From: Mycobacterium sp. 050128
GTDB taxonomy: Bacteria > Actinomycetota > Actinomycetes > Mycobacteriales > Mycobacteriaceae
Length of the DNA: 64,000 nt
Direction: 5' to 3'
Assembly: GCF_036409155.1 (NCBI RefSeq)
Contig: NZ_JAZGLW010000006.1
Coordinates: 180,105 to 244,104, forward strand
Below are positions 27,988 to 40,826 of the stretch, piece by piece (position 1 is the first letter of the stretch; each line of letters opens with the position of its first letter). The notes beneath the pieces are model-generated. The model ran no database searches. It saw only the letters and a program-made list of their open reading frames with translations, and was not told the DNA's origin. The translations under genes and the position numbers were made by a program.

Positions 27988-29226
27988 GTGGGCGTCCCAA
28001 ACCTCGAAGACCTTCTCTCCGAAGGTGTTTCGGGTCGCAGCGTGCTGGTGCGTTCCGATCTGAATGTGCCGCTCGACGGCGACGGTGTCATTACCGACCC
28101 CGGCCGGATCACCGCGTCGGTGCCGACGTTGCAGGCGCTGTTGGATGCCGGCGCCAAGGTCGTGCTGACCGCGCACCTGGGGCGTCCCACCGAAGGACCG
28201 GATCCGATGTTGTCGCTGGCGCCGGTCGCGGCCGCGCTGGGCGAGCAGCTGGGCCGGCACGTGCAGCTGGCCGGCGACGTTGTCGGCACCGATGCGCTGG
28301 CGCGTGCTGAGGGTCTGACCGACGGCGACATCCTGCTGCTGGAGAACATCCGCTTCGACCCGCGCGAGACCAGCAAGGACGACGGTCAGCGCTTGGCGTT
28401 GGCCAAGCAGCTGGCCGAATTGGTCTCGCCGGGAGGGGCTTTCGTCTCCGACGGGTTTGGCGTGGTGCACCGCAAGCAGGCCTCGGTGTACGACGTCGCC
28501 ACCCTGCTGCCGCACTACGCGGGCACGCTGGTGGCCGACGAGATCGAGGTGCTGGAACGGCTCTGCAGCTCCACCGAGCGGCCCTACGCCGTCGTGCTCG
28601 GCGGATCCAAGGTGTCCGACAAACTCGGCGTCATCGAGTCGCTGGCAACCAAGGCCGACAGCATCGTGATCGGCGGCGGGATGTGCTTCACATTCCTTGC
28701 CGCACAGGGATATTCGGTGGGCGATTCGCTACTCGAAGAGGACATGGTCGAGACCTGTCGCAACCTGCTGGACACCTACGCCGACGTGTTGCGCCTGCCC
28801 GGCGATATCGTGGTGACCGAACGCTTCAGCGCCGATTCGCCCCCGCAGTTCGTGGCCGCCAATGCGATTCCAGACGACCAGATAGGTCTGGATATCGGCC
28901 CGGGTTCGGTCAAGCGGTTCGCCACGCTGTTGTCCAACGCCAAGACCGTCTTCTGGAACGGGCCGATGGGCGTCTTCGAATTCCCGGCGTACGCCGCCGG
29001 CACCCGAGGTGTCGCCGAGGCCATTGTCGCGGCGACGGCCAAGGGCGCGTTCAGTGTGGTGGGCGGTGGGGATTCCGCCGCCGCCGTGCGGGCGCTGAAG
29101 ATCCCGGAAGACGCCTTCTCGCACATCTCCACCGGCGGTGGCGCGTCACTGGAATACCTGGAAGGCAAGGAGCTGCCCGGCATCGAGGTGTTGGGCCGCC
29201 CGCAGGCGAGCGAAGGAGCGTCGTGA
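27988..29226 (+). CDS. pgk: Phosphoglycerate kinase, host-like copy
   Basis: A 412-residue PGK. It shows [10 protein letters not shown] at the N-terminus, LTAHLGRP, the GGSKVSDK segment and GGGDSAAAV near the C-terminus. It phosphorylates 3-phosphoglycerate, the RubisCO product. Gene order gap-pgk-tpiA and the mycobacteria-like sequence match the housekeeping operon. GTG start at 27988; the stop overlaps the tpiA stump by 4 nt. Confidence 0.97.
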   Translation: MGVPNLEDLLSEGVSGRSVLVRSDLNVPLDGDGVITDPGRITASVPTLQALLDAGAKVVLTAHLGRPTEGPDPMLSLAPVAAALGEQLGRHVQLAGDVVGTDALARAEGLTDGDILLLENIRFDPRETSKDDGQRLALAKQLAELVSPGGAFVSDGFGVVHRKQASVYDVATLLPHYAGTLVADEIEVLERLCSSTERPYAVVLGGSKVSDKLGVIESLATKADSIVIGGGMCFTFLAAQGYSVGDSLLEEDMVETCRNLLDTYADVLRLPGDIVVTERFSADSPPQFVAANAIPDDQIGLDIGPGSVKRFATLLSNAKTVFWNGPMGVFEFPAYAAGTRGVAEAIVAATAKGAFSVVGGGDSAAAVRALKIPEDAFSHISTGGGASLEYLEGKELPGIEVLGRPQASEGAS

Positions 29227-29315
29227 GTCGCAAGCCACTGATCGCCGGCAACTGGAAGATGAACCTCAACCACTTCGAGGCGATCGCGCTGGTGCAGAAG
29301 ATCGCGTCGCGCTAG
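29223..29315 (+). pseudogene. tpiA: Truncated triose-phosphate isomerase (first 28-30 codons only)
   Basis: The GTG start overlaps the pgk stop exactly as in the housekeeping operon. The reading [20 protein letters not shown] matches TpiA; it then runs LVQKIA and breaks to SR-stop. The full enzyme is ~261 residues. The remaining sequence to 29374 shows no more tpiA. It cannot be active, since the catalytic His and Glu are lost. This marks the right edge of a duplicated gap-pgk-tpiA segment. Confidence 0.93.
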
Positions 29316-29374
29316 TCGGCAAGTCGTGATGACCCGAAGACTCGGCTGTCGAACATAACTCTTGGCAGTCCGCG

Positions 29375-30895
29375 TTATCGCTGAAACTGGTTGGCTTTAG
29401 ACGCAAGATCGAACAACGGCTGGGGCACGACGCCAAGCAGGATGGTCGCCGATGCGGCTATCGCGACGGCCGCCCCGGTAGCTCGCATCGGGAAAATCGC
29501 TTGGGGCGTCGATGAATCGGGTTCGCGGAAAAACATTGTCATGATTACCCGGGCATAGGCGAATGCCGCTATCGCGCTGCTCACCGCACCGACGACGACG
29601 AGTCCGATTGCCCCTTGATTTGCGGCGGCCTGAAAGATCGCGAACTTGCTCACAAAGCCGCTTGTCAGCGGGATGCCGGCAATCCCAAAGAGGAACAGTG
29701 ATAGCACCGCAGCGACAGCGGGCGAGTTCCGGCCGAGCCCTGCCCATCGCGAGGTGTCGGTATCTTCTTCGCCGTTCGGCAGCCGGATCATGGTAACCAC
29801 GCCGAAGGCGCCGACCGTACTGATGCCGTAGGTGACCAGATAGAACATGGTCGAGGCCAGGCCGGCTGGTGTTCCGGATAATCCGAGCAGCAGGAATCCG
29901 ACATTGGCGACCGACGAATACGCAAGCAAGCGCTTGATGTCAGTCTGAGTAACCGTAAGTGTCGCGGCCACCATCATCGTGAGCGCGGCGACCGCCCAAA
30001 GTATCGGCCGCCAGTCCCGCAGTAGGCTGGGCAAGGCGACATAGCAGATCCGCGCCAAGGCCGCGAATGCGGCAATCTTCGTCGCTGCAGCCATAAGCCC
30101 GGTGATCGGCGTGGGCGCGCCCTGGTACACATCAGGCACCCACGAGTGGAACGGGACCGCGCCGATCTTGAATAGCAAACCAGCCAAGAGCAATCCGACT
30201 CCGGTCATCGCCAGCGACGCCGGACCGCCGTGGCCGCCCAGAGCGCCGGCGACGCCAGAAAACGACAGTGTTCCGGCATACCCGTAGAGCAGCGCGGCAC
30301 CGTAGAGGAATAGTGCGGATGAGAACGCGCCCAGCAGAAAATACTTCAGCGCAGCTTCTTGGGACAGGAGTCGGCGACTCCGCGCGAGGCCGCATAGCAG
30401 GTATAGCGGCAGCGAAAACACTTCGAGAGCAACAAAGATCGTCAGCAGATCGGCGGCGGCACAGAACACCAGCATGCCGCCAAGGGTGAACATGAAGAGC
30501 GGAAAGACCTCGGTCTGAATGATTCCGCGGTCTGCGCAGAGCTGCTCGTCTTTGCTGCCCGGAACGGTGGACCCCTGCGGGGCGAAGGCCGAGAGGCGGC
30601 GTTCGGCGATCGGCGCCAGCCCAACCATGCCGATTACTACAACGGCACCCTGAAAGAACAAGGTGGGCCCGTCAACCATCATCGATCCCATAACGGCAGC
30701 CCCGTGCTCACCGCTGAGCAAAAATACGGCGAGGAGGGCGGTGACCAGGGAGCCCGCAGCCAGCGTGAGTTGCGCGGTGTACCGATGGCGCCGCGGCAGA
30801 GCAGCCTCGATGAGGATGCCTATGACGGCGGCACTGAATACGATCAGCATTGGTGAGAGCCGGGCGTACTCGACACTCGGTGCTGGAAGGGTCAT
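29375..30895 (-). CDS. nuoN: Complex I membrane subunit NuoN
   Basis: A 506-residue antiporter-like subunit with ~14 membrane helices. It carries the family proton-channel segment ALKYFLLGAFSSALFLYGAAL and FKIGAVPFHSWVPDVYQGAP. It is the last gene of the nuoA-N operon, convergent with the tpiA stump. The start is ATG 30895, overlapping the nuoM stop by 4 nt; upstream in-frame sequence belongs to the nuoM region. Confidence 0.96.
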   Translation of the reverse strand: MTLPAPSVEYARLSPMLIVFSAAVIGILIEAALPRRHRYTAQLTLAAGSLVTALLAVFLLSGEHGAAVMGSMMVDGPTLFFQGAVVVIGMVGLAPIAERRLSAFAPQGSTVPGSKDEQLCADRGIIQTEVFPLFMFTLGGMLVFCAAADLLTIFVALEVFSLPLYLLCGLARSRRLLSQEAALKYFLLGAFSSALFLYGAALLYGYAGTLSFSGVAGALGGHGGPASLAMTGVGLLLAGLLFKIGAVPFHSWVPDVYQGAPTPITGLMAAATKIAAFAALARICYVALPSLLRDWRPILWAVAALTMMVAATLTVTQTDIKRLLAYSSVANVGFLLLGLSGTPAGLASTMFYLVTYGISTVGAFGVVTMIRLPNGEEDTDTSRWAGLGRNSPAVAAVLSLFLFGIAGIPLTSGFVSKFAIFQAAANQGAIGLVVVGAVSSAIAAFAYARVIMTMFFREPDSSTPQAIFPMRATGAAVAIAASATILLGVVPQPLFDLASKANQFQR

Positions 30896-32427
30896 TTCGC
30901 TATCGCCTCCGGGACGCCTCGGGGGGTGGGATCGAATTGGTCGATGATGGTCAGGGTGCGTGTCACCGCTGGATTGATCGCGTCCAGAGCCACCCTCGGG
31001 TAGACACCCAGCACGACTAAAAGCGCCATCAGCGGTGTGACGACGAAGATTTCGGCGGCCACGAGGTCCTGCAACTTTTCGTCGCTGACCTTCACAGGCC
31101 CAGTCATCATTCGCTGATACATCCACAATATGTAGATGGCCGAAAACACCAGCGCGGTCGCGGCTGCTGCGGCGGCGGCGGGGTAGCGCGTAAAGGTGCC
31201 GATCAGAACGAGGAATTCGCTGATGAACGGGGCCAGGCCGGGCAATGCGAGGGCCGAAAGCCCCGCCACCAAGAAGGTGCCCGCCAGCCGCGGCGCGACC
31301 TTCTGTACGCCGCCGTAATCATTTATTGCGCGAGTGCCCTTGCGCGAGACGAGGAAACCGGCGATGAGGAACAGTGCGGCAGTCGAGATGCCGTGGTTGA
31401 CCATGTAGAGGACAGCGCCGGACTGACCCTGACTGGTCATCGCGAAGATGCCCAAGATAATGAACCCGTAGTGGCTTACCGATACATAAGCGATCAGGCG
31501 CATCACGTCGGTCTGGCCGATCGCCACGATCGCGCCGTAGATGATTCCGATCACCGCCAGGGTGATGATCAGCGGCCTGAAATGTGTTGATGCGCCGGGA
31601 AACAGTTGCAGACAGTAGCGCAGCATGCCAAAGGTGCCGACCTTGTCCACGACCGCCACCATCAGGACCGCGGTCGTAGGCGTCGCCGATGTCGCTACGC
31701 CTGGCAACCAGGTATGGAAAGGCCAGAGCGGCGCCTTGATAGCGAAGGCCGTCATGAAGCCGAGGAACAATAGTTGCTGGACAACGGGATTCGCAGTCTG
31801 CGCGGTACCGAGTAGGTCGCGGATGTCTAAGCTGGCTACACCGGCTTTCGTCGCCAACCCGTAAAGCCCGACTACCGCCGCGAGCATGGTCAGACCACCG
31901 AACAGGTTGTACAGCAGGAACTTCAGGGAAGCCCGTCGACCACCGGGCGTTCCGAATCGACCGATCAGGAAGTACAGCGGGACCAATGTCGCTTCCAGCA
32001 CGACATAGAAGAGCACGATATCGAGCGCGATAAACGAGAGCAGGGCTAGTGATTCGACGGTCAGGATCAGCGCGACATAGGTCTGGGCCGCCCGTGGGCG
32101 ATCGGTGGGATCACTCCAGCCGGCAATGATCAGCAGTGGCACTAACACGACCGTCAGCAGCACCAAAACGAATGCGATACCGTCGAGTCCCACCGTGTAC
32201 CCGGCGCCCAATGCTGGTATCCACCGCTGGGATTCGACGTATTGGTATTGCGTGGCGCCGCTACTGAACCCGGATATGAGCTCGACCGCCAGGGCCAGCG
32301 TGGCCAGCGCCACACCCAGACCCACCCACTTGGCATTGCGCTGTGCGGGAGGCACAAGTAGCACAATCGCGGCACCGATGACTGGTGTCAGCCACAGAAT
32401 GGTCAACCATGGAACACCCGTCACCAT
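30892..32427 (-). CDS. nuoM: Complex I membrane subunit NuoM
   Basis: A 511-residue antiporter-like proton channel. It shows [20 protein letters not shown] and [17 protein letters not shown], with the essential lysines and glutamate of the family. ATG 32427 ([13 protein letters not shown]) overlaps the nuoL stop. Frame extension further upstream lies in nuoL. Confidence 0.96.
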   Translation of the reverse strand: MVTGVPWLTILWLTPVIGAAIVLLVPPAQRNAKWVGLGVALATLALAVELISGFSSGATQYQYVESQRWIPALGAGYTVGLDGIAFVLVLLTVVLVPLLIIAGWSDPTDRPRAAQTYVALILTVESLALLSFIALDIVLFYVVLEATLVPLYFLIGRFGTPGGRRASLKFLLYNLFGGLTMLAAVVGLYGLATKAGVASLDIRDLLGTAQTANPVVQQLLFLGFMTAFAIKAPLWPFHTWLPGVATSATPTTAVLMVAVVDKVGTFGMLRYCLQLFPGASTHFRPLIITLAVIGIIYGAIVAIGQTDVMRLIAYVSVSHYGFIILGIFAMTSQGQSGAVLYMVNHGISTAALFLIAGFLVSRKGTRAINDYGGVQKVAPRLAGTFLVAGLSALALPGLAPFISEFLVLIGTFTRYPAAAAAAATALVFSAIYILWMYQRMMTGPVKVSDEKLQDLVAAEIFVVTPLMALLVVLGVYPRVALDAINPAVTRTLTIIDQFDPTPRGVPEAIAK

Positions 32428-34298
32428 GACGTCACCACGAACACGCCGGCGATCACCAGCGCGGTGCCCGCCAACATCGACGCGGCATAGGATCGTGCGA
32501 AGCCGGTCTGCAACTGTCGCAATCGAACCGAGGCCTCCGCTATCAAGGCGGCGACCGCGATCGTTGCACCGTCGATGCCTTTGTGGTCGATCGCGACCAA
32601 TGCGCGCGCCAGGCGCGCACCGGGACGTATGACGATGCGCTCGTTGAACGCATCGCCGTAGAGGTCGTTGCGGGCCGCGATGGTCAGGGCAGACGCGGTC
32701 GGCGCCCGCGTGGGCAACGGACTGATCGCATACCTTAGGTAGGCGATGGCGGTTCCGGCGGCAACGACTGCCAGGGTCCCCACCGCGACGGCCCATGCCG
32801 TCGTCGTGTGGTCGATTGCATGGGTGCCGACGATGGGCTCCAGCCAACGCTGCAGCGTCCCGTCGATCGTCAATGCGCCTCCCGACGCCACTGAGCCTAG
32901 AGCGAGCACGATCATCGGCCACGTCATCACAGGCGGGGACTCGTGGGGTTGGGTGTCGTGTGCCCAGCGTTTGTCTCCAAAGAACGTCATCAGCATCACG
33001 CGCGTCATGTAGAACGCAGTGAGGCCGGCACCCAGGATTGCTGCTGCGCCAAGCACGAAACCCTCTGCGCCGCCGGCACTGAACGCGGCCTCGATGATCG
33101 CGTCCTTGGAGAAGAATCCCGCTAGCGGGGGCATGCCGATAATCGCCAGATATGCCAGTACGAACGTTGCGTAGGTGACCGGCAGCTCCCTGCGCAACCC
33201 GCCGTAGCGGCGCATGTTCACCTCGTCGTTCATCGCGTGCATGATCGATCCCGCACCGAGAAACAACCCCGCCTTGAAGAACCCATGCGTCAAGAGATGC
33301 ATGATCGCGAAAACATAACCGGCCGGTCCCAGCCCGACGGCTAGCATCATGTAGCCGATTTGGGACATGGTGCTGGCCGCGAGCGCCTTCTTGATGTCGT
33401 CCTTCGCGCAGCCGACGACCGCTCCGAACAACAACGTCACCGCGCCGACGATCGTGACGCCCTGTTGCGCGGTTGGGGCGAGGTCGAAGACGGCATGCGA
33501 CCGCACGATCAGGTACACGCCCGCGGTCACCATGGTCGCCGCGTGGATTAGGGCCGAAACCGGCGTCGGGCCCTCCATGGCGTCGCCTAACCACGACTGC
33601 AGCGGAACCTGCGCGGACTTTCCGCAGGCAGCCAAGAGGAGCAGCAGGCCGATCGCGGTGAGTGTGCGCTCGCTTAGTTGTGGCGCTGCTGCGAACACAT
33701 CGGAGAAAGACATTGATCCGATGTAGTCGAACATCAGCATCAGCGCGATGGCGAGACCGAGGTCACCGATGCGGTTGATGACGAAGGCCTTCTTCGCTGC
33801 CGCAGCTGCCGAGGGCCTTTGCGACCAGAACCCGATCAGCAGGTAGGAGGCGAGGCCGACGCCTTCCCAGCCGGCGTAGAGACCAATGTAATTGTCGGCG
33901 AGTACGAGCAGCAGCATCGCGGCCGTAAACAAGTTCAGGTAAGCGAAAAATTGTCGACGGCGCGGGTCCTCGGCCATGTAGCCGATCGAGTAGATCTGGA
34001 TTAGTGAACCGACACCGGTGATCAGCAACACGAAGCACATCGATAGCTGGTCGAGTTCTAGACCGAAGTTCACCCGCAGCGCGGCAACCGGCAGCCAGGA
34101 AAACAGGGGTTCGTCTATGGCGCGGTGTTCGGAATCGCGGTGCGTCATCTCGACGAATAGTGTTGTGCACAAGACGAACGATGTGACCGCGGTTGCGCAC
34201 CCGAGCAGGTGATGCCGGCCATTCCAGCGCGGGCCCCCCAGCAACAAGAGCGCGGCGCCTGTTAGCGGTGTCGCGATCACCAGCCATATCGGAATCAT
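32421..34298 (-). CDS. nuoL: Complex I membrane subunit NuoL
   Basis: A 625-residue distal proton channel with a long lateral helix at the C-terminus. Conserved blocks include [48 protein letters not shown] and [20 protein letters not shown] 34298 follows nuoK by 8 bp. Confidence 0.97.
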   Translation of the reverse strand: MIPIWLVIATPLTGAALLLLGGPRWNGRHHLLGCATAVTSFVLCTTLFVEMTHRDSEHRAIDEPLFSWLPVAALRVNFGLELDQLSMCFVLLITGVGSLIQIYSIGYMAEDPRRRQFFAYLNLFTAAMLLLVLADNYIGLYAGWEGVGLASYLLIGFWSQRPSAAAAAKKAFVINRIGDLGLAIALMLMFDYIGSMSFSDVFAAAPQLSERTLTAIGLLLLLAACGKSAQVPLQSWLGDAMEGPTPVSALIHAATMVTAGVYLIVRSHAVFDLAPTAQQGVTIVGAVTLLFGAVVGCAKDDIKKALAASTMSQIGYMMLAVGLGPAGYVFAIMHLLTHGFFKAGLFLGAGSIMHAMNDEVNMRRYGGLRRELPVTYATFVLAYLAIIGMPPLAGFFSKDAIIEAAFSAGGAEGFVLGAAAILGAGLTAFYMTRVMLMTFFGDKRWAHDTQPHESPPVMTWPMIVLALGSVASGGALTIDGTLQRWLEPIVGTHAIDHTTTAWAVAVGTLAVVAAGTAIAYLRYAISPLPTRAPTASALTIAARNDLYGDAFNERIVIRPGARLARALVAIDHKGIDGATIAVAALIAEASVRLRQLQTGFARSYAASMLAGTALVIAGVFVVTSW

Positions 34299-34306
34299 TG
34301 TGCGCC

Positions 34307-34606
34307 TTAGTTCTTCAGCAGGCTCGCGTCGTCGACGGACACAGAGTGACGGCCTCGGAAGATGGTGATGATGATCGCCAGGCCGATCACCACTTCGCTT
34401 GCGGCTACCACCATGGTGAAAAAGGCCACCATCTGACCGTCCAGATTTCCATCCATTCGGGAAAATGCGACTAACGCCAAGTTGGCTGCATTGAGCATCA
34501 GCTCGACACACATGAACATCACGATGGCGTTGCGGCGCAACAACACTCCGGATGCGCCGATCGTAAATAGCAACGCGGACAAGTAGACGTAGTTCGCCGG
34601 GCTCAT
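34307..34606 (-). CDS. nuoK: Complex I membrane subunit NuoK
   Basis: A 99-residue, three-helix subunit with conserved membrane glutamates ([12 protein letters not shown] and [10 protein letters not shown]). ATG 34606 overlaps the nuoJ stop by 4 nt. Normal length. Confidence 0.96.
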   Translation of the reverse strand: MSPANYVYLSALLFTIGASGVLLRRNAIVMFMCVELMLNAANLALVAFSRMDGNLDGQMVAFFTMVVAASEVVIGLAIIITIFRGRHSVSVDDASLLKN

Positions 34607-35445
34607 GGCTGGGAGTCCTCTCCGGAGCCGGTCGCCCATGCGTCGACCCAGTCGACGGTCAGCGGCGGGCTGACCGGTCGCTGACGCGTCTGTGCGGCAG
34701 TGAGTGTTGGGTGAACGCCGACGTGACGCGGCCGCAAGGTCGCGGAGACCGATTGCGGGGCCGGAGAGCCGTCTGGGAGCAAAGCAGCGGTGTCAACGGC
34801 GTTGTGACGGGCGTAGACGCCGGGGCCGGGCAAGGTGGTCGGGTGTCCACCGGGCCGGAACCGTTCTCGGGAGAGCTCCCGTTGGGTCTTACGGCGCTCG
34901 AATCGTTCGCGGTGGGCGAGCACCATCGCGCCGGCTGCTGCCGTGATGAGCAGCGCGCTTGTCAGCTCGAACGCCCACAGGTAGCGGGTGAATATCAATG
35001 CGGCCAGACCTTGTACGTTGCCGCCCGCGTTGGCCTGCGCCAAGCCGGCGAACCGGGTCCCTGCGAGGTTGCCGAGCCCGCAGATGAGGATGACTCCGAA
35101 GCCGACGCCGATGGCGACGGCCGCGAGGCGCTGCCCGCGTAGGGTCTCTTTCAGAGATTCTGCAGAGTCGACGCCGATAAGCATCAACACGAATAGGAAC
35201 AGCATCATCACCGCACCGGTGTAGACCACGATCTGCACGACACCGAGGAACACAGCATCTTGAGTGGTGTAGAAAACAGCGACGATGACCATAGTCGTGG
35301 CCAGGAACATCGCCGAGTACACCGCCCTGGCGGCCATCACCACGCCCAGCGCGGCGGCCACGGCAATCGTGCCGAGGACCCAGAACAGCACTGCTTCGCC
35401 GGTCGATGTTCTCGTAATACCTTCGGTCGCAAGCACAATGGTCAT
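34603..35445 (-). CDS. nuoJ: Complex I membrane subunit NuoJ
   Basis: A 280-residue subunit with five membrane helices in the first ~180 residues ([24 protein letters not shown] is the conserved TM3 region; only part quoted). The ~100-residue polar tail is an actinobacterial feature. Its start overlaps the nuoI stop by 4 nt. Confidence 0.95.
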   Translation of the reverse strand: MTIVLATEGITRTSTGEAVLFWVLGTIAVAAALGVVMAARAVYSAMFLATTMVIVAVFYTTQDAVFLGVVQIVVYTGAVMMLFLFVLMLIGVDSAESLKETLRGQRLAAVAIGVGFGVILICGLGNLAGTRFAGLAQANAGGNVQGLAALIFTRYLWAFELTSALLITAAAGAMVLAHRERFERRKTQRELSRERFRPGGHPTTLPGPGVYARHNAVDTAALLPDGSPAPQSVSATLRPRHVGVHPTLTAAQTRQRPVSPPLTVDWVDAWATGSGEDSQP

Positions 35446-35966
35446 TGAGTTGCCTCCATCTCGCTTGCAATCGTTCCGCGGTAGTAGTCTTTTTCGGTTG
35501 TGTTCGGCGCCATCGGGTGTGGCGGCGGCCGCATTGCGGGTTGCAGCGGGACCAACAGCTTGTCCCGGTCCCAGATGAGACCGGCGCGGTTGTCATCGGC
35601 CATCTCGTACTCGTTGGTCATTGTCAGGGCCCGCGTCGGGCAGGCTTCAATGCACAGGCCACATCCGATGCAGCGCAGGTAATTGATCTGGTACACCCGA
35701 CCGTAACGCTCACCGGGGGAATAGCGTTCGGTCGCAGTGTTGTCGGCAGCTTCGACGTATATTGCGTCGGCCGGGCAGGCCCACGCACACAGCTCACAGC
35801 CGATGCACTTCTCGAGCCCGTCGGGATAGCGATTGAGCTGGTGTCGTCCGTGGTAGCGCGAGGCGACCGGACCGGGCTCTTCGGGATACTGTTCGGTGAT
35901 CGGCCTCTTGAACATGGCACCGAAAGTGACTGCAAATCCGGCGATCCCATCGAACCATCTAGGCAT
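35442..35966 (-). CDS. nuoI: Complex I iron-sulfur subunit NuoI
   Basis: A 174-residue ferredoxin-like subunit with two [4Fe-4S] motifs, [12 protein letters not shown] (~54-65) and [12 protein letters not shown] (~99-110), carrying clusters N6a/N6b between NuoG and NuoB. It overlaps nuoH by 8 nt. Confidence 0.97.
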   Translation of the reverse strand: MPRWFDGIAGFAVTFGAMFKRPITEQYPEEPGPVASRYHGRHQLNRYPDGLEKCIGCELCAWACPADAIYVEAADNTATERYSPGERYGRVYQINYLRCIGCGLCIEACPTRALTMTNEYEMADDNRAGLIWDRDKLLVPLQPAMRPPPHPMAPNTTEKDYYRGTIASEMEATQ

Positions 35967-37212
35967 CGGTTTCCTCCTGACGGATGATGATCACGGGATC
36001 GAGTGCGGTCCGGCCCGGCGACGTCGGGGGCGGAAAGTCACGGCTGGCATGGGCAATCTCGTCGACCGAAGACGCGCGTCGTTTGACCCCGGTGCCCGGT
36101 CGCCTCGCCTTGGCACCGGAGGTTTTCGCGGCGAGTAGGACACCGATGATCAGGCAGAGTTCACCAATGCCGACGGGCCACTCCGCCGTGTGCGACTTGG
36201 CCCCAAGACTGCGTGCCGCCGCGACAATCATGAGCCAGACAAGCGAGATTGGGATCAGTGCCTTCCAGCCCAGTGCCATGAACTGGTCGTAACGCATCCG
36301 CGGCAGGGTCGCGCGAAGCCAGATGAACAAGAAAAGGAAGCCCCATATCTTTCCAATGAGCCAAATCACCGGCCACCAGCCGGTATTGGCGCCGTCCCAC
36401 ATGCTGATTGGCCACGGCGCGTGCCAGCCGCCCAAGAACGTCGTAGCCGCAAGCGCCGAAGCCGTTGTCATATTTACGTATTCAGCGAGCATGAACATTG
36501 CGAATGTCAACGACGAATATTCGGTGTGAAACCCGCCCACCAGTTCGCCTTCGGCCTCGGGCAGGTCGAACGGCGCCCTGTTCGTCTCGCCCACCATGGC
36601 GGTCAGGTAGATCAGGAACGATGGGAGTAGCAGGAACACGTACCAAATGCGATGTTGGGCGGCGACGATGCCCGAGGTCGACATTGTTCCGGCGAACAGG
36701 AATACCGCCGTGAACGACAACGCCATCGCGATCTCGTAGGAGATCACTTGTGCGGTCGAACGTAAGCCGCCGAGCAACGGATACGTGGAGCCAGACGCCC
36801 AACCGCCTAGGACCAATCCGTAGGCGCCGATGGATGCGACTGCGAGAACGTAAAGAACGCCTACCGGGAGGTCGGTTAGTTGCAGCCGTGTGGGGTAGCC
36901 GGAGATGGAAACCTCCGGGCCGAAGGGGATGACCGCGAACGCCGTGATGGCCGGAACCACGGAGATGACCGGCGCGAGCAAGTACAGTCCCCGGTCTGCG
37001 CTCGTGGGCATGATGCCTTCTTTGAGTGCCAGTTTTGTGCCGTCGACTAGGCTTTGGAGGAGCCCGGCGGGTCCCGCCCGGTTCGGACCGCACCGCAATT
37101 GCATCCGGGCGAGTATCCGTCGTTCAGCGAGAATTGCCAGCAAGACGGTCGCGAGCAAGAATCCGAATATCGCGATCGCCTTTACGGTGACAACCAACCA
37201 TGTTGCGTTCAT
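35959..37212 (-). CDS. nuoH: Complex I membrane subunit NuoH
   Basis: A 417-residue subunit lining the quinone chamber. It has [19 protein letters not shown], the quinone-site loop [20 protein letters not shown], and ~8 membrane helices. The ~60-residue C-terminal extension is seen in mycobacterial NuoH. ATG 37212 overlaps the nuoG stop by 4 nt. Confidence 0.97.
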   Translation of the reverse strand: MNATWLVVTVKAIAIFGFLLATVLLAILAERRILARMQLRCGPNRAGPAGLLQSLVDGTKLALKEGIMPTSADRGLYLLAPVISVVPAITAFAVIPFGPEVSISGYPTRLQLTDLPVGVLYVLAVASIGAYGLVLGGWASGSTYPLLGGLRSTAQVISYEIAMALSFTAVFLFAGTMSTSGIVAAQHRIWYVFLLLPSFLIYLTAMVGETNRAPFDLPEAEGELVGGFHTEYSSLTFAMFMLAEYVNMTTASALAATTFLGGWHAPWPISMWDGANTGWWPVIWLIGKIWGFLFLFIWLRATLPRMRYDQFMALGWKALIPISLVWLMIVAAARSLGAKSHTAEWPVGIGELCLIIGVLLAAKTSGAKARRPGTGVKRRASSVDEIAHASRDFPPPTSPGRTALDPVIIIRQEETDA

Positions 37213-39509
37213 CGCGAGGCTCTGATCGCCACCACGGCGCCGCTGCAGACACCGAGGCTGTCGTGCACGCTGCATGGGCCGGAATTGATCGGCAGCCACA
37301 CAACTCGGTATGGCAGGTCGGAAATATTGAGCGGCAACGTAATTGCGCCGAGGTCAGTCCTGACAGTGACCGGATCACCTTCTGCCACACCGATCTCCGC
37401 CGCAGTCGTGGCCGAAAGTCGCACCACGGCGGGTCGCGCCGTCCCGGCTAGGTGGGGTTCTCCGTCTTGTAACCGTCCGTTGTCGAGCAGCATCCGCCAC
37501 CCAGCAAGAATCGCTTGCCCCCTGACGAGGGTCGGCGGCTCGGCTGGTGGTGTCGGGGATTCGTTGCGGCGCTGGCCTGTCCAGGGGCCAAGGCTGCGGA
37601 GTTCGTCGCGGGCGGCGGCTGCGTCTGGGAGGCCGAGCCCACACCCCATTTCGGTCGCGATCGTGTTGAGTATCTGCAGATCGGTAAGGGCATCTGAACC
37701 CGTCAGCGCGGCCTCGAAAATCCGCTCGCGCCCTTCCCAATTGATGAACGTGCCGGACTTTTCGGTGACCGGGGCCACCGGAAAGACGACGTCGGCGTGC
37801 TCTGTCACGTCGCTTCGGCGCAGTTCTAGGCTGACAAGGAACTGCACCCTCGACAGGGCGTGTTGGGCTGTGACCGGATCGGGAAGATCGGTGATTTCGA
37901 CCCCGCCGACCACGAGTGCGTGCAAGGCGCCACCGAACGCGTCGGCCAGGATCGCGGAGGTGTCGCGGCCGGGTCGGGAAGTCGGGCGGCCACCGGGCAA
38001 AATGTTTGGTAGGGCGCCTGCCTCGATCGCGCCTCGCTCTCCGGCGCGCCGCGGCACCCACGCTAGCCTCGCCCCGGTGGCATCGGCCAACCGCGCCGCC
38101 GCCGAAAGCCCGCCGGCGACGGATGCCAGCCGCTCACCGACCATGATTACCGCGCCCGGTTGGCGCAGCAGCGTACTCACGTGCCCGCGATGTAGTTCGT
38201 CGAGTCGGAAGGGCTCGTCGCCCGGTGCCGCCCGTACCAGGGTGCCCGCCATCTTGGTCAGCCCGCGGGTGGTGAACGGTCCGATCGAGAACACCGGCAA
38301 CCCTCGGGTTCGGGCGGCTTTCCGCAACCGGAGGAAGACGATCGGCGACTCCTCTTCGGGCTCAAACCCCACCAGCACAACGACCGGTGCCGCCTCGAGG
38401 TCGTTGTAGGTCACTGTCATCGACCGGCCCGCGATGCGCGCAGCCAAGAAGTCGGCCTCCTCGGCAGAGTGCGGGCGAGCACGAAAGTCAATATCGTTGC
38501 TATCCAGGGCAAGTCGCGTGAACTTCGCGTATGCGTACGCGTCTTCGTAGGTGAGCCGTCCACCGAGCAGTACTCCGGTTCGGCTGTGCCCGTCGCGGAG
38601 TCCGGCGGCGGCAACGCTGAACGCCTGCGACCACGACGCCGGCTGCAACACGCCATCGGATCCACGGATCAGTGGGGTCGTGATCCGGTCGGGCTGATTG
38701 ACGTAGGAGAAGGCCCAGCGGCCTTTGTCGCAATTCCACTCCTCGTTGACCTCAGGGTCATCGCCGGCTAAGCGGCGCAACACTTTTCCGCGACGGTGAT
38801 CGGTGCGTTGGTCACACCCCGACGCGCAGTGTTCGCACACTGTGCGGCTGGATATCAGATCGAATGGGCGCGCTCTGAATCGGTAAGAAGTGCCAGTCAA
38901 GGCGCCGACCGGGCAAATCTGGACTGTGTTGCCCGAGAAATATGACGTGAAAGGCTCTTCGCTATAGATCCCCACTTGTTGATTGGCGCCGCGCTCCAGC
39001 AGCTCGATGAAAGGGTCGCCGGCGATCTGGTCGGAAAAGCGGGTGCAGCGCGCGCACAGCACACATCTCTCCCGGTCCAACAGCACCTGAGACGAGATGG
39101 GAACCGGTTTCGCGAATGTTCGTTTGGTGCCGAGGAAGCGGGATTCGGCCTGGCCGTTCGACATCGCTTGGTTTTGCAACGGGCATTCGCCACCCTTGTC
39201 GCAGACTGGGCAGTCGAGTGGGTGGTTGATCAGCAGCAACTCCATCACGCCCTCCTGCGCGGAGGCCGCGGCGGCTGATGTGTGCTGGGTGTGTACCACC
39301 ATGTCATCGGCGGCAGCGGTGGTGCACGACGCCATCGGCTTACGCTGACCTTCGATTTCCACCAGGCACTGGCGGCATGCGCCTACCGGCTGCAGGAGCG
39401 GGTGGTCGCAGAATCGTGGAATCTGGATTCCCGCTTGCTCGGCGGCCCGGATGACCAGGGTTCCCTTGGGCACTGTGATCTTGGTGCCGTCGATGGTCAG
39501 AGTTATCAA
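37209..39509 (-). CDS. nuoG: Complex I iron-sulfur subunit NuoG
   Basis: A ~766-residue peripheral-arm subunit. N-terminal [2Fe-2S] ligands lie in [15 protein letters not shown]; [4Fe-4S] motifs are [17 protein letters not shown] with a distant ICPVGAL, and CEHCASGC near residue 210. The rest is a molybdopterin-oxidoreductase-like domain without cofactor. The overall chain follows M. tuberculosis NuoG with many substitutions, so it is a diverged paralog or ortholog. The start is inferred as TTG 39509, whose TTGA overlaps the nuoF stop. Confidence 0.95.
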   Translation of the reverse strand: MITLTIDGTKITVPKGTLVIRAAEQAGIQIPRFCDHPLLQPVGACRQCLVEIEGQRKPMASCTTAAADDMVVHTQHTSAAAASAQEGVMELLLINHPLDCPVCDKGGECPLQNQAMSNGQAESRFLGTKRTFAKPVPISSQVLLDRERCVLCARCTRFSDQIAGDPFIELLERGANQQVGIYSEEPFTSYFSGNTVQICPVGALTGTSYRFRARPFDLISSRTVCEHCASGCDQRTDHRRGKVLRRLAGDDPEVNEEWNCDKGRWAFSYVNQPDRITTPLIRGSDGVLQPASWSQAFSVAAAGLRDGHSRTGVLLGGRLTYEDAYAYAKFTRLALDSNDIDFRARPHSAEEADFLAARIAGRSMTVTYNDLEAAPVVVLVGFEPEEESPIVFLRLRKAARTRGLPVFSIGPFTTRGLTKMAGTLVRAAPGDEPFRLDELHRGHVSTLLRQPGAVIMVGERLASVAGGLSAAARLADATGARLAWVPRRAGERGAIEAGALPNILPGGRPTSRPGRDTSAILADAFGGALHALVVGGVEITDLPDPVTAQHALSRVQFLVSLELRRSDVTEHADVVFPVAPVTEKSGTFINWEGRERIFEAALTGSDALTDLQILNTIATEMGCGLGLPDAAAARDELRSLGPWTGQRRNESPTPPAEPPTLVRGQAILAGWRMLLDNGRLQDGEPHLAGTARPAVVRLSATTAAEIGVAEGDPVTVRTDLGAITLPLNISDLPYRVVWLPINSGPCSVHDSLGVCSGAVVAIRASR

Positions 39510-40825
39510 GGCCGGACCGCCAGTTCGGGGGTCTGCAGCATCGAGTCGTGCGGGTCGAATGGGCACCCGCGGGTGGACATGTGCGCCTCGTACTCTTCCG
39601 GGAAATGTTGCAGGGACGAGAGGATCGAACTCGCCGCCCCATCTCCTAATGCGCAGAACGACTTTCCATTCATGTTGTTCGCGACATCCAACAGTCGCTG
39701 GAGATCATCGGGAGTTGCCGAACCCGTCTCCAGCTGCTCATAAATCTGGGTTAGCCAGTACGTGCCCTCCCGGCACGGAGTGCACTTGCCGCACGATTCG
39801 TGGGCGTAGAACTGTGTCCAGCGCCGTGCCGCGCGGACCACGCAGGTCGTCTCGTCAAAGATCTGTAGTGCCTTGGTGCCCAACATCGATCCGGCAGCGC
39901 CCACTCCCTCGTAGTCAAGGGGGACGTCAAGATGTTCTGCGGTCAGGATTGGCGTGGATGAGCCGCCCGGCGTCCAGAACTTCAGTCGATGATTGCCGCG
40001 TACACCGCCGGCGTACTCGAGCAGTTCGCGCAGTGTCGTCCCCAATGGGGCCTCGTACTGGCCGGGACGATTGATGTGTCCCGACAGGGAATACAAGGTG
40101 AATCCGGGGGAGTCTTCGCTACCCATCGACCGGAACCAATCGGTGCCGTTGAGAATGATCGACGGGACCGATGCCAGCGACTCGACGTTATTGACCACAG
40201 TTGGACACCCGTACAACCCGGCTTCGGCGGGGAATGGCGGCCGCAGGCGCGGCTGGCCGCGGCGACCTTCCAGCGAATCCAGCAATGCGGTTTCCTCGCC
40301 ACAGATGTAAGCACCCGCGCCCGCATGGACCACGACGTCGAGCCGGTAGCCGGAGCCCATGATGTTCGAACCGAGCAAGCCTGCGGCATAGGCCTCAGAC
40401 ACCGCAGTTTGCAGCCGCCGCAGCGCCGCAACCACTTCGCCGCGGATATAGATGAACGCGTGCTGTGCCCGGATTGCATAGGCACCAATGATGGTGCCTT
40501 CGATCAGGACGTGTGGCGTCGCCATCATCAACGGAACGTCTTTGCACGTACCGGGTTCGGACTCGTCGGCGTTGACGACAAGGTAGTGCGGTTTGGCTCC
40601 CGCGCCGGTGTCACCTTGTGGGATGAACGACCATTTCACGCCAGTTGGAAAGCCCGCACCGCCGCGGCCGCGCAGGCCAGAGCTCTTCACTGCCTGGATG
40701 ACCTCGTCGGGGTTCATGGCCAGCGCCTTCTGTAGCGCCTGGTAGCCACCGTGCTTGCGGTAGACGTCGAGCGTCCACGATGTCGGGTGATCCCAGTAGC
40801 GGGTCAGTACCGGGGAAAGCGCCAT
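39506..40825 (-). CDS. nuoF: Complex I NADH-binding subunit NuoF
   Basis: A 439-residue flavoprotein that oxidises or, in reverse flow, reduces NAD. It shows [16 protein letters not shown] (NADH/FMN site), [17 protein letters not shown] and the [4Fe-4S] [10 protein letters not shown]. Its presence means this complex can use NADH, unlike truncated complex I forms. ATG 40825 is 1 bp after the nuoE stop. Confidence 0.97.
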   Translation of the reverse strand: MALSPVLTRYWDHPTSWTLDVYRKHGGYQALQKALAMNPDEVIQAVKSSGLRGRGGAGFPTGVKWSFIPQGDTGAGAKPHYLVVNADESEPGTCKDVPLMMATPHVLIEGTIIGAYAIRAQHAFIYIRGEVVAALRRLQTAVSEAYAAGLLGSNIMGSGYRLDVVVHAGAGAYICGEETALLDSLEGRRGQPRLRPPFPAEAGLYGCPTVVNNVESLASVPSIILNGTDWFRSMGSEDSPGFTLYSLSGHINRPGQYEAPLGTTLRELLEYAGGVRGNHRLKFWTPGGSSTPILTAEHLDVPLDYEGVGAAGSMLGTKALQIFDETTCVVRAARRWTQFYAHESCGKCTPCREGTYWLTQIYEQLETGSATPDDLQRLLDVANNMNGKSFCALGDGAASSILSSLQHFPEEYEAHMSTRGCPFDPHDSMLQTPELAVRP

Positions 40826-40826
40826 C